A DNA stretch of 64,000 bases. Source: Croceicoccus sp. YJ47 (GTDB lineage: Bacteria > Pseudomonadota > Alphaproteobacteria > Sphingomonadales > Sphingomonadaceae). Shown one piece after another: positions 43,079 through 52,930 of the stretch. Under the pieces are notes generated by a model. The model worked only from the letters and a program-made list of their open reading frames with translations, did no database searches and was not told the origin of the DNA. Numbering within the stretch: position 1 is the stretch's first letter; each line of letters begins with the position of its first letter. Both the position numbers and the translations under genes were made by a program. Location of the stretch: assembly GCF_016745095.1 (NCBI RefSeq), contig NZ_CP067087.1, positions 2,406,501-2,470,500 of the forward strand. The letters run 5' to 3'.

Positions 43079-45985
43079 ATGGCCCTTACCAAGATTTCCG
43101 TGCGCGGCGCGCGCGAACACAACCTCAAAGGCGTGGACATCGACCTTCCGCGCGACAGCCTCATCGTCATCACCGGCCTGTCGGGGTCGGGCAAATCGAG
43201 CCTCGCCTTCGATACGATCTATGCCGAGGGGCAGCGCCGCTATGTCGAAAGCCTGTCCGCCTATGCGCGGCAATTCCTCGAGATGATGCAGAAGCCGGAC
43301 GTCGAACATATCGACGGCCTGTCGCCCGCCATCTCGATCGAGCAGAAGACGACGAGCCGCAACCCGCGTTCGACCGTGGCGACGGTGACGGAAATCTACG
43401 ATTACATGCGCCTGCTCTGGGCGCGGGTCGGCGTCCCCTACAGCCCCGCGACCGGCCTCCCGATCGAGGCGCAGACCGTCTCCAACATGGTCGACCGGGT
43501 GATGGAACTGCCCGAAGGGACGCGGCTCTATTTGCTCGCCCCCGTGGCGCGTGGGCGAAAGGGCGAATATCGCCGCGAAATGCTCGAATGGCAGAAGGCG
43601 GGCTTTACCCGCGTGCGCATCGACGGCGAAATTCACGAAATCGCCGACGCGCCCAAGCTCGACAAGAAGTTCAAGCACGACATCGAGGTCGTGATCGACC
43701 GCCTCGCCGTGCGCGAGGGGATCGAGACGCGGCTGGCCGACAGTTTCGAAACCGCGCTGAAACTCGCGGACGGGCTGGCCTATGTCGACCTTGCCGACGG
43801 CGTCGTGCCGGGGCGCGAGGAAGAGGGCGAAGGCGCCACCAATGCCACCGGCGGCCAGCTCAAGGGTGCAGGGCTGCCCGCCAATCGCATCGTGTTCTCC
43901 GAACGCTTCGCCTGCCCGGTCAGCGGTTTTACAATCGAGGCGGTCGAACCGCGCCTGTTCTCCTTCAACGCGCCGCAAGGGGCGTGCCCGGCCTGCGACG
44001 GGCTGGGCGAAAAGTTGTTGTTCGATCCGCAGCTGGTCGTGCCCAATGAACATCTTTCGCTCAAGAAAGGCGCGGTGGTGCCCTGGGCGAAGTCCAATCC
44101 GCCGTCCCCCTACTACATGCAGGTGTTGTCGAGCCTCGCCGCCGCTTATGATTTCGACCTCGCCACCCCGTGGGCCGAACTGCCCGAAGCCGTGCACGAC
44201 ACCATTCTGTTCGGCACGAAGGGGAAGGCCGTCCCGCTCACCTTCAAGGACGGGCGCAAAAGCTACACGGTGAAAAAGCCGTTCGAGGGCGTCATTGGCA
44301 ATCTCAACCGCCGCATGCTGCAAACCGAAAGCGCCTGGATGCGCGAGGAACTCGCCCGCTACCAGACCGCGCAACCATGCGAGACCTGCGGCGGCGCCCG
44401 CCTCAAACCCGAAGCGCTGTCGGTGAAGGTCGCGGGCGAGAGCATCTCCGGCCCCGTGCGCCTGTCCGTCTCCGACGCGCTCGCCTGGTTCAAGGACCTG
44501 CCCTCCAAATTGACGGATCAGCAGAACCAGATCGCCGCCGCCATATTGAAGGAGATCGACGAACGCGTCGGCTTCCTCGACAATGTCGGCCTCGACTACC
44601 TCAACCTCGACCGCACCAGCGGCACGCTGTCGGGCGGCGAAAGCCAGCGCATCCGCCTCGCCAGCCAGATCGGCAGCGGGCTGTCCGGCGTGCTCTACGT
44701 CCTCGACGAGCCCAGCATCGGCCTGCACCAACGCGACAATGACCGCCTGCTCGAAACATTGAAACGCCTGCGCGATCTCGGCAATACGGTGATCGTCGTC
44801 GAACATGACGAGGATGCGATCCGCGCCGCCGATTACGTCGTCGACCTCGGCCCCGGCGCGGGCGTCCACGGGGGCGAGATCGTCGCCGAAGGCACTTTGA
44901 AACAGGTGCTGAAATCCAAAAAATCGCTCACCGCCCAATATCTCAACGGCACGCGCGAAATCGCCGTCCCGACCGAGCGGCGCAAGGGCAACAAGAAGAA
45001 AATCACGGTCCACGGCGCCCGCGCCAACAATTTGCGCAACGTCACCGCGTCGATCCCGCTCGGCACGTTTACCTGCATCACCGGCGTGTCGGGTTCGGGC
45101 AAGTCCAGCTTTACCATCGACACGCTGCACGCCGGCGCGGCGCGGGCGTTGAACGGCGCGCGCATCATCGCGGGCGCCCATGACAAGATCACCGGCCTCG
45201 AAAACTGCGACAAGGTCATTCAGATCGACCAGTCCCCCATCGGCCGCACCCCGCGTTCGAACCCGGCGACCTACACCGGCGCCTTCACCAATATCCGCGA
45301 CTGGTTCGCCGGCCTGCCGGAGGCGAAGGCCCGCGGCTACAAACCCGGCCGCTTCAGCTTCAACGTGAAGGGCGGCCGGTGCGAGGCATGCCAGGGCGAC
45401 GGGCTGATCAAGATCGAGATGCACTTCCTCCCCGACGTCTATGTCACGTGCGAGGAATGCGGCGGCAAGCGTTACAACCGCGAAACGCTGGAGGTGCGGC
45501 ACAAGGGGCACTCGATCGCCGACGTGCTCGACATGACGATCGAGGATGCGGAAACCTTCTTTGAAAACGTGCCGCCCATCCGGGACAAGATGCGCATGCT
45601 GAACGAGGTGGGGCTGGGCTATGTCAAGGTCGGGCAGCAGGCGACGACCTTGTCCGGCGGCGAGGCGCAGCGCGTGAAACTGGCCAAGGAACTGGCGCGC
45701 CGCTCAACCGGGCAGACGCTCTATATCCTGGACGAGCCGACGACCGGGCTTCATTTCGAGGATGTGCGCAAATTGCTGGAGGTGCTGCACCGCCTCGTCG
45801 ATCAGGGCAATTCGGTGGTGGTGATCGAACACAATCTGGACGTGATCAAGACCGCCGACTGGCTGATCGACCTCGGCCCCGACGGCGGCGTGCGCGGCGG
45901 CGAAATCGTCGCCGAAGGCACGCCGGAGGATGTCGTGAAGGAAGAGCGCAGCTTTACGGGGCACTATTTGCGGGGGATGGTTTAA
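43079..45985 (+). CDS. uvrA: Excinuclease ABC subunit A
   Basis: 968 residues. UvrA finds bulky DNA lesions and loads UvrB in nucleotide excision repair. It has two ABC ATPase cassettes: Walker [10 protein letters not shown] and GVSGSGKSS, signature [14 protein letters not shown] and [14 protein letters not shown], Walker [13 protein letters not shown] and [12 protein letters not shown]. The zinc cysteines are present (CPACDGLGE with [16 protein letters not shown] with CEECGGKR). The start [19 protein letters not shown] at 43079 matches the family; the frame is open upstream without similarity and would place the SOS box inside the gene. Confidence 0.97.
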   Translation: MALTKISVRGAREHNLKGVDIDLPRDSLIVITGLSGSGKSSLAFDTIYAEGQRRYVESLSAYARQFLEMMQKPDVEHIDGLSPAISIEQKTTSRNPRSTVATVTEIYDYMRLLWARVGVPYSPATGLPIEAQTVSNMVDRVMELPEGTRLYLLAPVARGRKGEYRREMLEWQKAGFTRVRIDGEIHEIADAPKLDKKFKHDIEVVIDRLAVREGIETRLADSFETALKLADGLAYVDLADGVVPGREEEGEGATNATGGQLKGAGLPANRIVFSERFACPVSGFTIEAVEPRLFSFNAPQGACPACDGLGEKLLFDPQLVVPNEHLSLKKGAVVPWAKSNPPSPYYMQVLSSLAAAYDFDLATPWAELPEAVHDTILFGTKGKAVPLTFKDGRKSYTVKKPFEGVIGNLNRRMLQTESAWMREELARYQTAQPCETCGGARLKPEALSVKVAGESISGPVRLSVSDALAWFKDLPSKLTDQQNQIAAAILKEIDERVGFLDNVGLDYLNLDRTSGTLSGGESQRIRLASQIGSGLSGVLYVLDEPSIGLHQRDNDRLLETLKRLRDLGNTVIVVEHDEDAIRAADYVVDLGPGAGVHGGEIVAEGTLKQVLKSKKSLTAQYLNGTREIAVPTERRKGNKKKITVHGARANNLRNVTASIPLGTFTCITGVSGSGKSSFTIDTLHAGAARALNGARIIAGAHDKITGLENCDKVIQIDQSPIGRTPRSNPATYTGAFTNIRDWFAGLPEAKARGYKPGRFSFNVKGGRCEACQGDGLIKIEMHFLPDVYVTCEECGGKRYNRETLEVRHKGHSIADVLDMTIEDAETFFENVPPIRDKMRMLNEVGLGYVKVGQQATTLSGGEAQRVKLAKELARRSTGQTLYILDEPTTGLHFEDVRKLLEVLHRLVDQGNSVVVIEHNLDVIKTADWLIDLGPDGGVRGGEIVAEGTPEDVVKEERSFTGHYLRGMV

Positions 45986-45998
45986 CTCTTCAGAGAAA

Positions 45999-46754
45999 TC
46001 ATTTTACCTCTCTTGCAGGCAGCATTCCTTTTATCCGCTCTAGGCGGTCGATTAGTTCCGCTAGATCGTCTGGATTATCGATAACCGTCTCGATCCGCAC
46101 GGATTCGAAATCAAAAAGCGGTTTTGTCGAGTTTAGGGGTAACGCGCTATCCCGCTTAATGGGATTCTTAGTCTTCTCTTCTCTCGCGCTAGCGCCGCTC
46201 TCCCATCGGGGGGGCGGCGTCACGTCACCATCTTCCGTATATTCTTCGTCATCAAACGGACCAGTATCCTCGTCCACGCCATTTCCACGGCCATCCGAGA
46301 TTCCATGAGCTTCTAAAAAGGCAATCGTGTCTTTATAACTTTTGAGAACCGGGTCGACAGCGGCGTCGGTAAAGCCTTCGCGCATAAGAAATGAAGTGAT
46401 TGTCGCTTCCGAAGGACTGTCGAAATCATCTCGTAGGCGCCTGAACAGAGCTGGCGATGAAGCGGCTTCTTTAATTGCACGGTTTTTTTCGCCCTGATCC
46501 ATTCCGTGCAAAATCGTTACGGTAGTAGGGGATACGCGCACGTTGCCCTTTCCAACCTTATCAAGAAGTCCGTACTGGCTCAAAGCCCCAAGCAGTTTCA
46601 GGGTACGCCCGTTTAGGCTCGTATAACCCATATGTTCAACGGCGACTTGCTTATCGATAACGTTAGTACGATCAAACTTAAATATTTTATCAACTAAATC
46701 AATAGCTTGAGGAAGTGGAATTGAAGGGTAGTTTGGGCTGCGTAACCGTGCCAT
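45999..46754 (-). CDS. Conserved hypothetical protein with predicted winged-helix N-terminus
   Basis: 251 residues, no signal, acidic. The first ~110 residues (RSPNYPSIPLPQAIDLVDKIF ... VAVEHMGYTSLNGRTLKLLGALSQYGLLDKVGKGNVRVS) look like a winged-helix module: helices followed by a short beta-wing. The middle (FLMREGFTDAAVDPVLKSYKDTIAF) is helical. The rest is a charged, probably disordered region and a helix with hydrophobic spacing at the C-terminus (DDLAELIDRLERIKGML). I recall related proteins as scattered hypotheticals in diverse bacteria. Codon choice is plainly AT-richer than in neighbouring genes, which suggests transfer. The ATG has an AGGAAAAG site. Role unknown; DNA binding is inferred. 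Confidence 0.65.
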   Translation of the reverse strand: MARLRSPNYPSIPLPQAIDLVDKIFKFDRTNVIDKQVAVEHMGYTSLNGRTLKLLGALSQYGLLDKVGKGNVRVSPTTVTILHGMDQGEKNRAIKEAASSPALFRRLRDDFDSPSEATITSFLMREGFTDAAVDPVLKSYKDTIAFLEAHGISDGRGNGVDEDTGPFDDEEYTEDGDVTPPPRWESGASAREEKTKNPIKRDSALPLNSTKPLFDFESVRIETVIDNPDDLAELIDRLERIKGMLPAREVK

Positions 46755-46776
46755 ATCTCTTTTCCTCGCGTTTGCA

Positions 46777-46797
46777 TAAGCTTAGTAAGCGCTAAGC
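46777..46797. promoter_or_regulatory. Three TAAGC repeats upstream of the winged-helix gene
   Basis: TAAGC occurs at 46777, 46786 and 46793 (spacing 9 and 7), with the overlapping inverted repeat CTTAG-N6-CTAAG at 46781-46796. It lies about 25-40 bases before the start at 46754, a plausible operator for self-control. Confidence 0.35.
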
Positions 46798-46943
46798 GCG
46801 GAAAAATCAATCCCTGCGCTTGCGCTTTTCATTTGATATGGTAAACTTCCCCTTAATGCCAAAATCTCACAACGAGATGGCGGAAGGGCGGTGCGTAACA
46901 ATGAGATGAAGTGACGGATCCGGTAACGTGAGCCGGAACGAAA

Positions 46944-46969
46944 AAGGGCCGACCCAAAGGCCGGCCCTC
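46944..46969 (-). terminator. Intrinsic terminator on the minus strand
   Basis: On the minus strand AGGGCCG / CGGCCCT (7 bp, loop about 10 bases) is followed by five Ts. No protein gene lies upstream of it on that strand nearer than 47200, so it implies a short minus-strand transcript or a relic. Confidence 0.55.
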
Positions 46970-47039
46970 GGTTCAATCTAACGCTAGGCGTGTTGATCTC
47001 TCCGTAGTGGAACACAGAGAGTCGCACGCACTCGCGTTT

Positions 47040-47223
47040 TTTGCAAGGAAAATGGAATGGTTTGGGTTCGTCCCTACATCCGTTTGCGCTTCGGACGTGT
47101 TGAGCACGTGTGTGCGCATTGGCGTTCGTTTCCGAACTAAGGCTTAGCGCCAGTCAACGGGGTTAGATTCCGGTCTTTACTCTCCTATCAACACCTTGGC
47201 TCCGCTTCGGCGGAGCTTTTTTT
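47040..47223 (+). ncRNA. Candidate structured small RNA ending at an intrinsic terminator
   Basis: The stretch is non-coding and rich in nested hairpins: CGTG-N5-CACG near 47096, and TGGCG ... CGCCA (about 47119-47154) enclosing GTTCG-TTTC-CGAAC. It ends in the terminator at 47199-47223. It does not match tmRNA, SRP RNA, RNase P RNA or a tRNA by the motifs I could check. The 5' end is a guess. Confidence 0.3.
47199..47223 (+). terminator. Intrinsic terminator with TTCG loop
   Basis: A perfect 7-bp stem, GCTCCGC / GCGGAGC, closed by a TTCG tetraloop and followed by seven Ts: an ideal rho-independent terminator. No protein gene precedes it on the plus strand between uvrA and here except through more than 1.2 kb of antisense sequence. 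Confidence 0.88.
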
Positions 47224-47288
47224 ATTTTCCTACAACCCCACACTCCCCTAAATCCCCCGGTTCCCTGCCACACAACCACAGGTGAACC

Positions 47289-47498
47289 ATGCCCCTCTAC
47301 ATCCCGCCGCCCGGCGACATCGACCATCTCGACCATGCCCGTCGCTGGGCCGATCATGTCGCGCAGGGGCGCATAGGGGAGGGGCCGCGGACCACCCCGG
47401 CCTTGCTCATTCAGCATATGCGCAATGAGGAAGTGCTGCTCGGCACCGCGCGCACCGTCCGCACGCGCGACGATTCCGCGATCCGGGGGCGCTGGTAA
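47289..47498 (+). CDS. 69-residue protein coupled to the HTH gene
   Basis: Small soluble protein (PPPGDIDHLDHARRWADHVAQGRIGEGPRTTPALLIQHMRNEE). No family recognised. It starts at an ATG behind AGGTGA and its TAA shares the last base with the ATG of the next gene (TAATG), so the two are a translationally coupled pair. That arrangement and the regular codon use support a real gene. It may be a partner or antagonist of the HTH protein; this is a guess. Confidence 0.55.
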   Translation: MPLYIPPPGDIDHLDHARRWADHVAQGRIGEGPRTTPALLIQHMRNEEVLLGTARTVRTRDDSAIRGRW

Positions 47499-48148
47499 TG
47501 GCCGCGTCCTACACGCACGAAACGCCGCCCGCCGACCCGCACCCCGATGACGAAGCGCCGCGCCGCGTCATGCGACCTGCGCGCCGCGATGCGTGGACGA
47601 AATCGCTGATGGCGGCATTCCTGCGCGAACTCACCGCCTCGCAATCCGTGGCGCAGGCCGCGCGCAGCGTGGGCAAGAGCCGGCAATCCGCCTATCGCCT
47701 GCGCGCCCGGCTGAAGAATACGCCCTTCGATCTCGGCTGGGAAACCGCGCTGGAGGCCGGGCTGTCGCAGCTTGCGCATGCCATGCTCGACCGCGCGATC
47801 AACGGCGTCGAGGTGCCGCATTACTATCACGGGCAACGCATCGGCTCGCACCGCGTCTATGACGAACGGCTCGCCATCTGGATCGCCGAAAACCCCTGGC
47901 GCATCGGCCGGCATCAGATCGCGCGTGAATATAGCGCGGAAGGCTGGGACCGTCTGCTCGACCGCATCGAACACGGCCCGCTGGAGTGGGAGGATGGCGA
48001 ACCCGTGCCGGGCCGCGATCCGGTCGAACCCGAAACCGCCGAACGGGCGGAGACGCAGTTCCTCCTGCGCAGCTGGTACGCCGACCCGGCGCAGGCGGGA
48101 CCGCCCGCCACCGCGCCGGGCTATCCGCCCCGCGGCCACCGCCGGTAA
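47498..48148 (+). CDS. HTH protein resembling phage terminase small subunits
   Basis: 216 residues. An N-terminal helix-turn-helix module at about 40-75 (KSLMAAFLRELTASQSVAQAARSVGKSRQSAYRLR) is followed by FDLGWETALEAGLSQLAHAMLDRAINGVEVP, a YYHGQRIGSHRVYDERLAIWIAENPW segment and a proline-rich tail. The same layout is seen in the second module of the tandem-HTH protein at 1082-2043, so both belong to one family. Terminase small subunits have such folds, but no phage genes lie nearby, so a chromosomal regulator or a phage relic are equally possible. Confidence 0.6.
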   Translation: MAASYTHETPPADPHPDDEAPRRVMRPARRDAWTKSLMAAFLRELTASQSVAQAARSVGKSRQSAYRLRARLKNTPFDLGWETALEAGLSQLAHAMLDRAINGVEVPHYYHGQRIGSHRVYDERLAIWIAENPWRIGRHQIAREYSAEGWDRLLDRIEHGPLEWEDGEPVPGRDPVEPETAERAETQFLLRSWYADPAQAGPPATAPGYPPRGHRR

Positions 48149-48316
48149 TTTTTTCGCCCCATGCGCCGATCCGTCACCCTCGCCCCCGCAAAGCCGCAGA
48201 TTGCCGCGCGCGGCGGCGGGGCGAAGACGCGGACGGCGCATGTTGGACGTGTCACTTATGTCCGCTTCGTCGCATGCGCTAACCCGGCCTTAACCACGAT
48301 GTGCAAAGCATCGCGC

Positions 48317-48676
48317 ATGGCCCGCCCGAACCGCATGACGATCCCGGCAATGATCCGCCCCGCGCTGGCCGCGCCGCTTGCGCTTTGCGCGCTCGCCGCC
48401 TGTGGCAGCGAAACGGGGAACGGGGTGATGACGCCCGCCCACGCCGCCGCGGTGGAACGCTGCACGACCCGGTACGCGGCGCGCGGCCTCGACACCCGCC
48501 GAGCGAACCGCCTGTGCCATTGCACGGTGGCGCGGCTGCGGGCCGAACGGCTGGATCCGGGGGACCCGGTCCGGGCCGACCGGGTGCAGGGGGTGCGCCA
48601 ATGGTGCGCAACGCAAACGGGCGTCACCGCCGATGCGGCAACGCCCGTTTCGCGCGAAAAACGCAAATGGAGTTAG
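48317..48676 (+). CDS. Putative small lipoprotein
   Basis: 119 residues. The lipobox-like ALAACG ends a signal sequence (MIRPALAAPLALCALAAC). The mature part has a cysteine-containing core (ERCTTRYAARGLDTRRANRLCHCTVARL ... WCATQTG). Several in-frame Met codons (48299, 48317, 48335, 48350) could start it and no good ribosome binding site decides. The stop overlaps the convergent rlpA stop by three bases. Unknown function. Confidence 0.45.
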   Translation: MARPNRMTIPAMIRPALAAPLALCALAACGSETGNGVMTPAHAAAVERCTTRYAARGLDTRRANRLCHCTVARLRAERLDPGDPVRADRVQGVRQWCATQTGVTADAATPVSREKRKWS

Positions 48677-49260
48677 TTGAGCAGCGCCATCCGCACCTGA
48701 CCGCGTCCGCGCGCGGCAAGCCCGATGGTGCGGGCGGCGGCTTCGGACAGGTCGATGACGCGATTGCCGTGGAACGGGCCGCGATCGTTGATCCGCACGG
48801 TGACCGATTTGCCGGTGCGTTCGCTGGTCACGCGGACCTTGCTGCCAAAGGGGAGCGTGCGGTGCGCGGCGGTCAGCTCGGTGGGGTCGAAACGCTCGCC
48901 GCTCGCCGTGGGGCGCCCGGAAAGGCCCGGCCCGTAATAGCTCGCCTCGCCCGTGCCAAGCTCGCGGCGGATGTCGGACACGTTGGCCTCGACCTGATGG
49001 GCGAGAGCGGCAAGGCGGTTTTTCGCAGGGATCGCCTCTTCGGCGGGAACCGGGGATGCGGCGGGGAGTTCGGAATCTACCCCGGCCACGCCATCGCCGA
49101 TGGCCACGGTCTGCGGCGCCTCGTTCTCCGACACGGCGAGCGCGGCGGAGGCGGGAACGATGGCGGCGACGCCGAACACGAGCATGGCGCGCTGCCTGCG
49201 AAGGCGGATTAGCGTGGCCAGCCGTTTGCGGCGGGTTGGAAGCGTTTGTGTGTCATCCAT
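48673..49260 (-). CDS. rlpA: RlpA-like septal lytic transglycosylase (3D/DPBB domain)
   Basis: 195 residues. An N-terminal membrane anchor or signal (RQRAMLVFGVAAIVPASAALAV, residues about 24-45) is followed by a linker and the double-psi beta-barrel: GEASYYGPGLSGRPTASGERFDP, LTAAHRTLPFGSKVRVT, VRINDRGPF and VIDLSEAAARTIGL. RlpA cuts peptidoglycan strands lacking stem peptides at the division site. There is no SPOR domain and no lipobox, so it is a short variant. The start is the ATG at 49260. Confidence 0.85.
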   Translation of the reverse strand: MDDTQTLPTRRKRLATLIRLRRQRAMLVFGVAAIVPASAALAVSENEAPQTVAIGDGVAGVDSELPAASPVPAEEAIPAKNRLAALAHQVEANVSDIRRELGTGEASYYGPGLSGRPTASGERFDPTELTAAHRTLPFGSKVRVTSERTGKSVTVRINDRGPFHGNRVIDLSEAAARTIGLAARGRGQVRMALLN

Positions 49261-49361
49261 GCTTCGCAATATAGCATGGTGAGACAGCCATTTGGGGTCG
49301 GTTTGTCCGACCCCGTGAACAGCTTACCCTGCTTTCGCAGGTGCAACATGGTTAATGCCGC

Positions 49362-50585
49362 TTAACGCTTCCCCTGCCCGGCAAGGAGTCGCAGGCGCAG
49401 CGCATTGAGCTTGATAAAGCCCGCCGCATCGGCCTGATCATAGGCGCCGGCGTCGTCTTCAAACGTCACGTGGCGTTCGGAATAGAGGCTCACCGGGCTC
49501 TTGCGGCCGACCACGTCGGCATTGCCCTTGTAAAGCTTCAGCCGCACGGTGCCGCTGACATTCGCCTGGCTGTGATCGATGGCCGCCTGCAACATTTCAC
49601 GTTCGGGGGAGAACCAGAAACCATTATAGATAAGCTCGGCATAGCGCGGCATCAGCTCGTCTTTGAGATGCGCGGCACCGCGGTCGAGCGTGATCTGCTC
49701 CATCCCGCGATGCGCACGGGCATAGATTTCCCCGCCGGGCGTTTCGTACATGCCCCGCGATTTCATGCCCACGAACCGGTTTTCAACGAGATCCAGTCGC
49801 CCGATCCCATGCTTGCGACCCAGCTCGTTCAATGCCGCCAGCAATTCAGCCGGGCTCATCGAAGTCCCGTTGAGCGCGACGCCATCGCCCTTTTCGAAGT
49901 CGATGGTGATATACTCGGGCGTATCGGGCGCATCCTCGGGATTGACCGTGCGGGAATAGACGTAATCCGGCGTTTCCTCCCACGGATCTTCGAGCACCTT
50001 ACCTTCGGACGAGGTGTGAAGAAGGTTGGCGTCGGTCGAAAACGGGCTTTCGCCGCGCTTGTCCTTCGGTACGGGGATCTGGTGCTGCTCGGCCCAGGCG
50101 ATGAGCGCGGTGCGGCTGTTGAGATCCCATTCGCGCCAGGGCGCAATGACCTTGATATCGGGCGCCAGCGCGTAAGCGGACAGTTCGAAGCGAACCTGAT
50201 CGTTGCCCTTGCCGGTCGCACCATGGGCGATGGCATCGGCGCCGGTTTCGCAGGCGATCTCGATCAGGCGCTTGGAAATGAGGGGGCGCGCGATCGAGGT
50301 GCCGAGCAGATAGTCGCCTTCGTAGCGTGCATTGGCGCGCATCATGGGAAAGACGAAATCGCGGACAAATTCCTCACGCAGATCGTCGATGAAGATATGC
50401 TTGTCGGGCACGCCCATCATCTGCGCCTTCTTGCGCGCGGGCTCGAGTTCTTCGCCCTGACCGAGATCGGCGGTGAAGGTCACCACCTCGCAATCGTAGG
50501 TCACCTGCAGCCATTTGAGGATGACGCTGGTGTCCAGTCCGCCCGAATAGGCGAGGACGACCTTGTTGATATCGGAATGCGACAT
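49362..50585 (-). CDS. argG: Argininosuccinate synthase
   Basis: 407 residues. It joins citrulline and aspartate with ATP in arginine synthesis. [15 protein letters not shown] is the N-type ATP pyrophosphatase motif; [31 protein letters not shown] and the aspartate-binding region are intact. The start [16 protein letters not shown] at 50585 is the family start. It is divergent from the S46 peptidase gene, with 280 bases between. Confidence 0.97.
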   Translation of the reverse strand: MSHSDINKVVLAYSGGLDTSVILKWLQVTYDCEVVTFTADLGQGEELEPARKKAQMMGVPDKHIFIDDLREEFVRDFVFPMMRANARYEGDYLLGTSIARPLISKRLIEIACETGADAIAHGATGKGNDQVRFELSAYALAPDIKVIAPWREWDLNSRTALIAWAEQHQIPVPKDKRGESPFSTDANLLHTSSEGKVLEDPWEETPDYVYSRTVNPEDAPDTPEYITIDFEKGDGVALNGTSMSPAELLAALNELGRKHGIGRLDLVENRFVGMKSRGMYETPGGEIYARAHRGMEQITLDRGAAHLKDELMPRYAELIYNGFWFSPEREMLQAAIDHSQANVSGTVRLKLYKGNADVVGRKSPVSLYSERHVTFEDDAGAYDQADAAGFIKLNALRLRLLAGQGKR

Positions 50586-50865
50586 GCGGCACTTCTTTCG
50601 ATTACGGCTACGGCAGATTTGCGCTGCGCCTATCAGCCACGAACCGGGGCGGCAATATGCAACGTCGGTGCGCCTGTGTGCATTTTCCATGCGGCCAACA
50701 AGCGACGCTTGACCTGCGGGGCTTTTCAAACGCCCTGGTCCGTGCAATCAACCATCGAGATTGTTGCGAAGGAAACGTTCCATACCGTCTCCGGCGCGGC
50801 AAACGTCCGTCTATCAAGAGGCCCCGTTTTCAAAAGAGGCCTTACCAGCCAAGAGTATGCCATCC

Positions 50866-52914
50866 ATGCGTATCCGTAGCCTGATCCTGTCGAGCGCCAT
50901 GCTCGCTGCGCCCGCTGTTCTTTCCGCGCCCGCCGCGGCGGAGGAGGGGATGTGGACCTTCGACAATTTCCCGACCGAACGGATGGAAGGGGAATATGGT
51001 TGGGCGCCGGATCAACAATGGTTGGATCGTACCCGCGCGGCGGCCGTGCGCCTCACCGGCGGATGCTCGGCAAGCTTCGTGTCGGATGCGGGGCTCATCC
51101 TGACCAATCATCATTGCGTGGTCAGCTGCCTTCAGGATCTCTCCACCGCCGACAACGACCTCATCGAAAACGGCTTCAATCCCGGCAGCCTCGCGGAAGA
51201 GCGGATGTGCCCCGGACAGCAGGCGGAGGTCGTGACGCAGATTACCGACGTCACCGATGATATTCAGGGCAGGATCGCGGGGCTGACCGGAGAGGCGCTG
51301 GTCAATGCGCGTAATGCCCGTATCGCCGATCTGGAATCCGAAGGATGCGAGGATGAAACAATCCGCTGTCAGGTCGTGAGCCTGTTCGGCGGGGGTCAGT
51401 ACAAGCTTTATCGCTATCGCAAATATTCCGACGTCCGCATCGCATGGGCACCGGAATTTCAGGCCGCTTTCTTTGGCGGCGATCCCGACAACTTCAACTA
51501 TCCGCGCTATGCGCTCGATGCCGCGTTCCTGCGCGCCTACGAAGATGGCAAGCCGGTCGCTCCGGCCAATCACCTGCGCTGGAACCCGCGCCGGCCAGAG
51601 CCGGGCGAAATCACATTCGTCGTCGGCAATCCCGGCTCGACCTCGCGCCTCTACACCCAGGCGCAGGTCGACTTCGATCGCGACCTGCGTATTCCGGTCA
51701 CTATCGCGACGATGTCGGAACTGCGCGGACGGCTGATTGCCATCGGCGAAAGCGATCCGGAAAAGGCGCGGCAGGCGAAGGATACCCTGTTCGGCATCGA
51801 GAATTCGCTCAAGGTCTATCTCGCGCGGCAGCGTGCGTTGAACGATGCCGAATTCGTCGAAACGCTGGAAAGCAAGGAAGCAGACCTGCGTGAACGCAGC
51901 GCCGGAAATGCGCAGATCGGCGATCCGTGGACCGCGATCGACAGTGCGATGGGCGATTATCGCGATCTCTATCTTTCCTACCGTTTCATCGATCCGCAGA
52001 GCTCGCTTTTCAGCTTCGCGCAGACGCTCGTGCGCGCGGCGCAGGAACGGCAAAAACCGAATGCGGAACGTCTGCCCGGGTTTACCGAAAGCGCGCTGCC
52101 GCTGCTGAGCAAGAACCTCTTCGACGAACGCCCGATCTATCCCTGGCTCGAGGAGGAAACGCTGGGCTGGAGCCTGTCGAAGGCGCGCGAATATCTGGGT
52201 GCCGACGATCCGGACACGAAGCTTCTGCTCGGAAGCGAATCTCCCGAAGGGCTGGCCAGCCGGCTCGTGACCGGAACCCGCGTGGATGAGCCGGAATATC
52301 GTCGCTATCTCTGGGACAATGGCATGGCCGCGATCGAGGCTTCGGACGATCCGATGATCCAATATGCGCTGCGTCTCGACGAACGGGAACGGGAATTGCG
52401 GCAGGCTGTAAACGAGCGTGTGACCGGACCCATCTCGGTCGCGCAGGCCGATCTGTCCGATGCCCGCTTTGCGACCTATGGCGACACGATCTATCCCGAT
52501 GCGACATTCACGCTTCGCATCAGCTACGGTCAGGTGAAGGGCTGGACCGAACGTGGGCGTGAGATCGATCCGGTGACGACGCTCGGCGGTGCGTTCGAGC
52601 GTGCGACCGGGAACGTGCCCTATGATCTCGCGTCCCAATATCTGGCGCAGGAAGGGCAGATCGATAAATCGACCGCCTATGATTTCGTGTCGACCAATGA
52701 CATCATCGGCGGTAACTCCGGCTCGCCCACGATAGCGCGCGACGGTTCGGTCATCGGCGCGGCATTCGATGGCAATATCCATTCCATCGGCGGCAATTAC
52801 GGCTACGATCCGGAGTTGAACCGGACCGTGTCGGTGTCGGCCGCCGCGGTGCAGGAAGCCTTGGAAACCATCTACCCGTCGCCGCGTCTCGTTCGCGAAC
52901 TGAACGCAAATTGA
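50866..52914 (+). CDS. S46 family peptidase (DPP7/DPP11-like)
   Basis: 682 residues. Signal peptide MRIRSLILSSAMLAAPAVLSAPAAA, then a chymotrypsin-like serine peptidase with the catalytic His in LTNHHCVV (about 82-83), Asp in GGDPDNFNYPRY (about 206) and Ser618 in IIGGNSGSP. S46 enzymes remove dipeptides from the N-terminus of oligopeptides in the periplasm and support growth on protein. The fine specificity cannot be told from what I can align. I place the start at 50866; an ATG three codons earlier is equally in frame. Confidence 0.9.
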   Translation: MRIRSLILSSAMLAAPAVLSAPAAAEEGMWTFDNFPTERMEGEYGWAPDQQWLDRTRAAAVRLTGGCSASFVSDAGLILTNHHCVVSCLQDLSTADNDLIENGFNPGSLAEERMCPGQQAEVVTQITDVTDDIQGRIAGLTGEALVNARNARIADLESEGCEDETIRCQVVSLFGGGQYKLYRYRKYSDVRIAWAPEFQAAFFGGDPDNFNYPRYALDAAFLRAYEDGKPVAPANHLRWNPRRPEPGEITFVVGNPGSTSRLYTQAQVDFDRDLRIPVTIATMSELRGRLIAIGESDPEKARQAKDTLFGIENSLKVYLARQRALNDAEFVETLESKEADLRERSAGNAQIGDPWTAIDSAMGDYRDLYLSYRFIDPQSSLFSFAQTLVRAAQERQKPNAERLPGFTESALPLLSKNLFDERPIYPWLEEETLGWSLSKAREYLGADDPDTKLLLGSESPEGLASRLVTGTRVDEPEYRRYLWDNGMAAIEASDDPMIQYALRLDERERELRQAVNERVTGPISVAQADLSDARFATYGDTIYPDATFTLRISYGQVKGWTERGREIDPVTTLGGAFERATGNVPYDLASQYLAQEGQIDKSTAYDFVSTNDIIGGNSGSPTIARDGSVIGAAFDGNIHSIGGNYGYDPELNRTVSVSAAAVQEALETIYPSPRLVRELNAN

Positions 52915-52930
52915 CGAGGGCGGGGGGCGT

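Noticed and set aside
43001-45511. 836-codon open frame antisense to uvrA
   Set aside because: Same reason; uvrA is unmistakable on the plus strand.
46782-47027. 81-codon frame on the minus strand
   Set aside because: It contains the intrinsic terminator at 46944-46969 and has no family resemblance, so it is unlikely to be coding.
46940-47223. tmRNA, SRP RNA or a divergent tRNA
   Set aside because: A TTCAATC at 46972 recalls a T loop, but no pairing arms, tag sequence or acceptor stem could be built, and the SRP and RNase P core motifs are absent.
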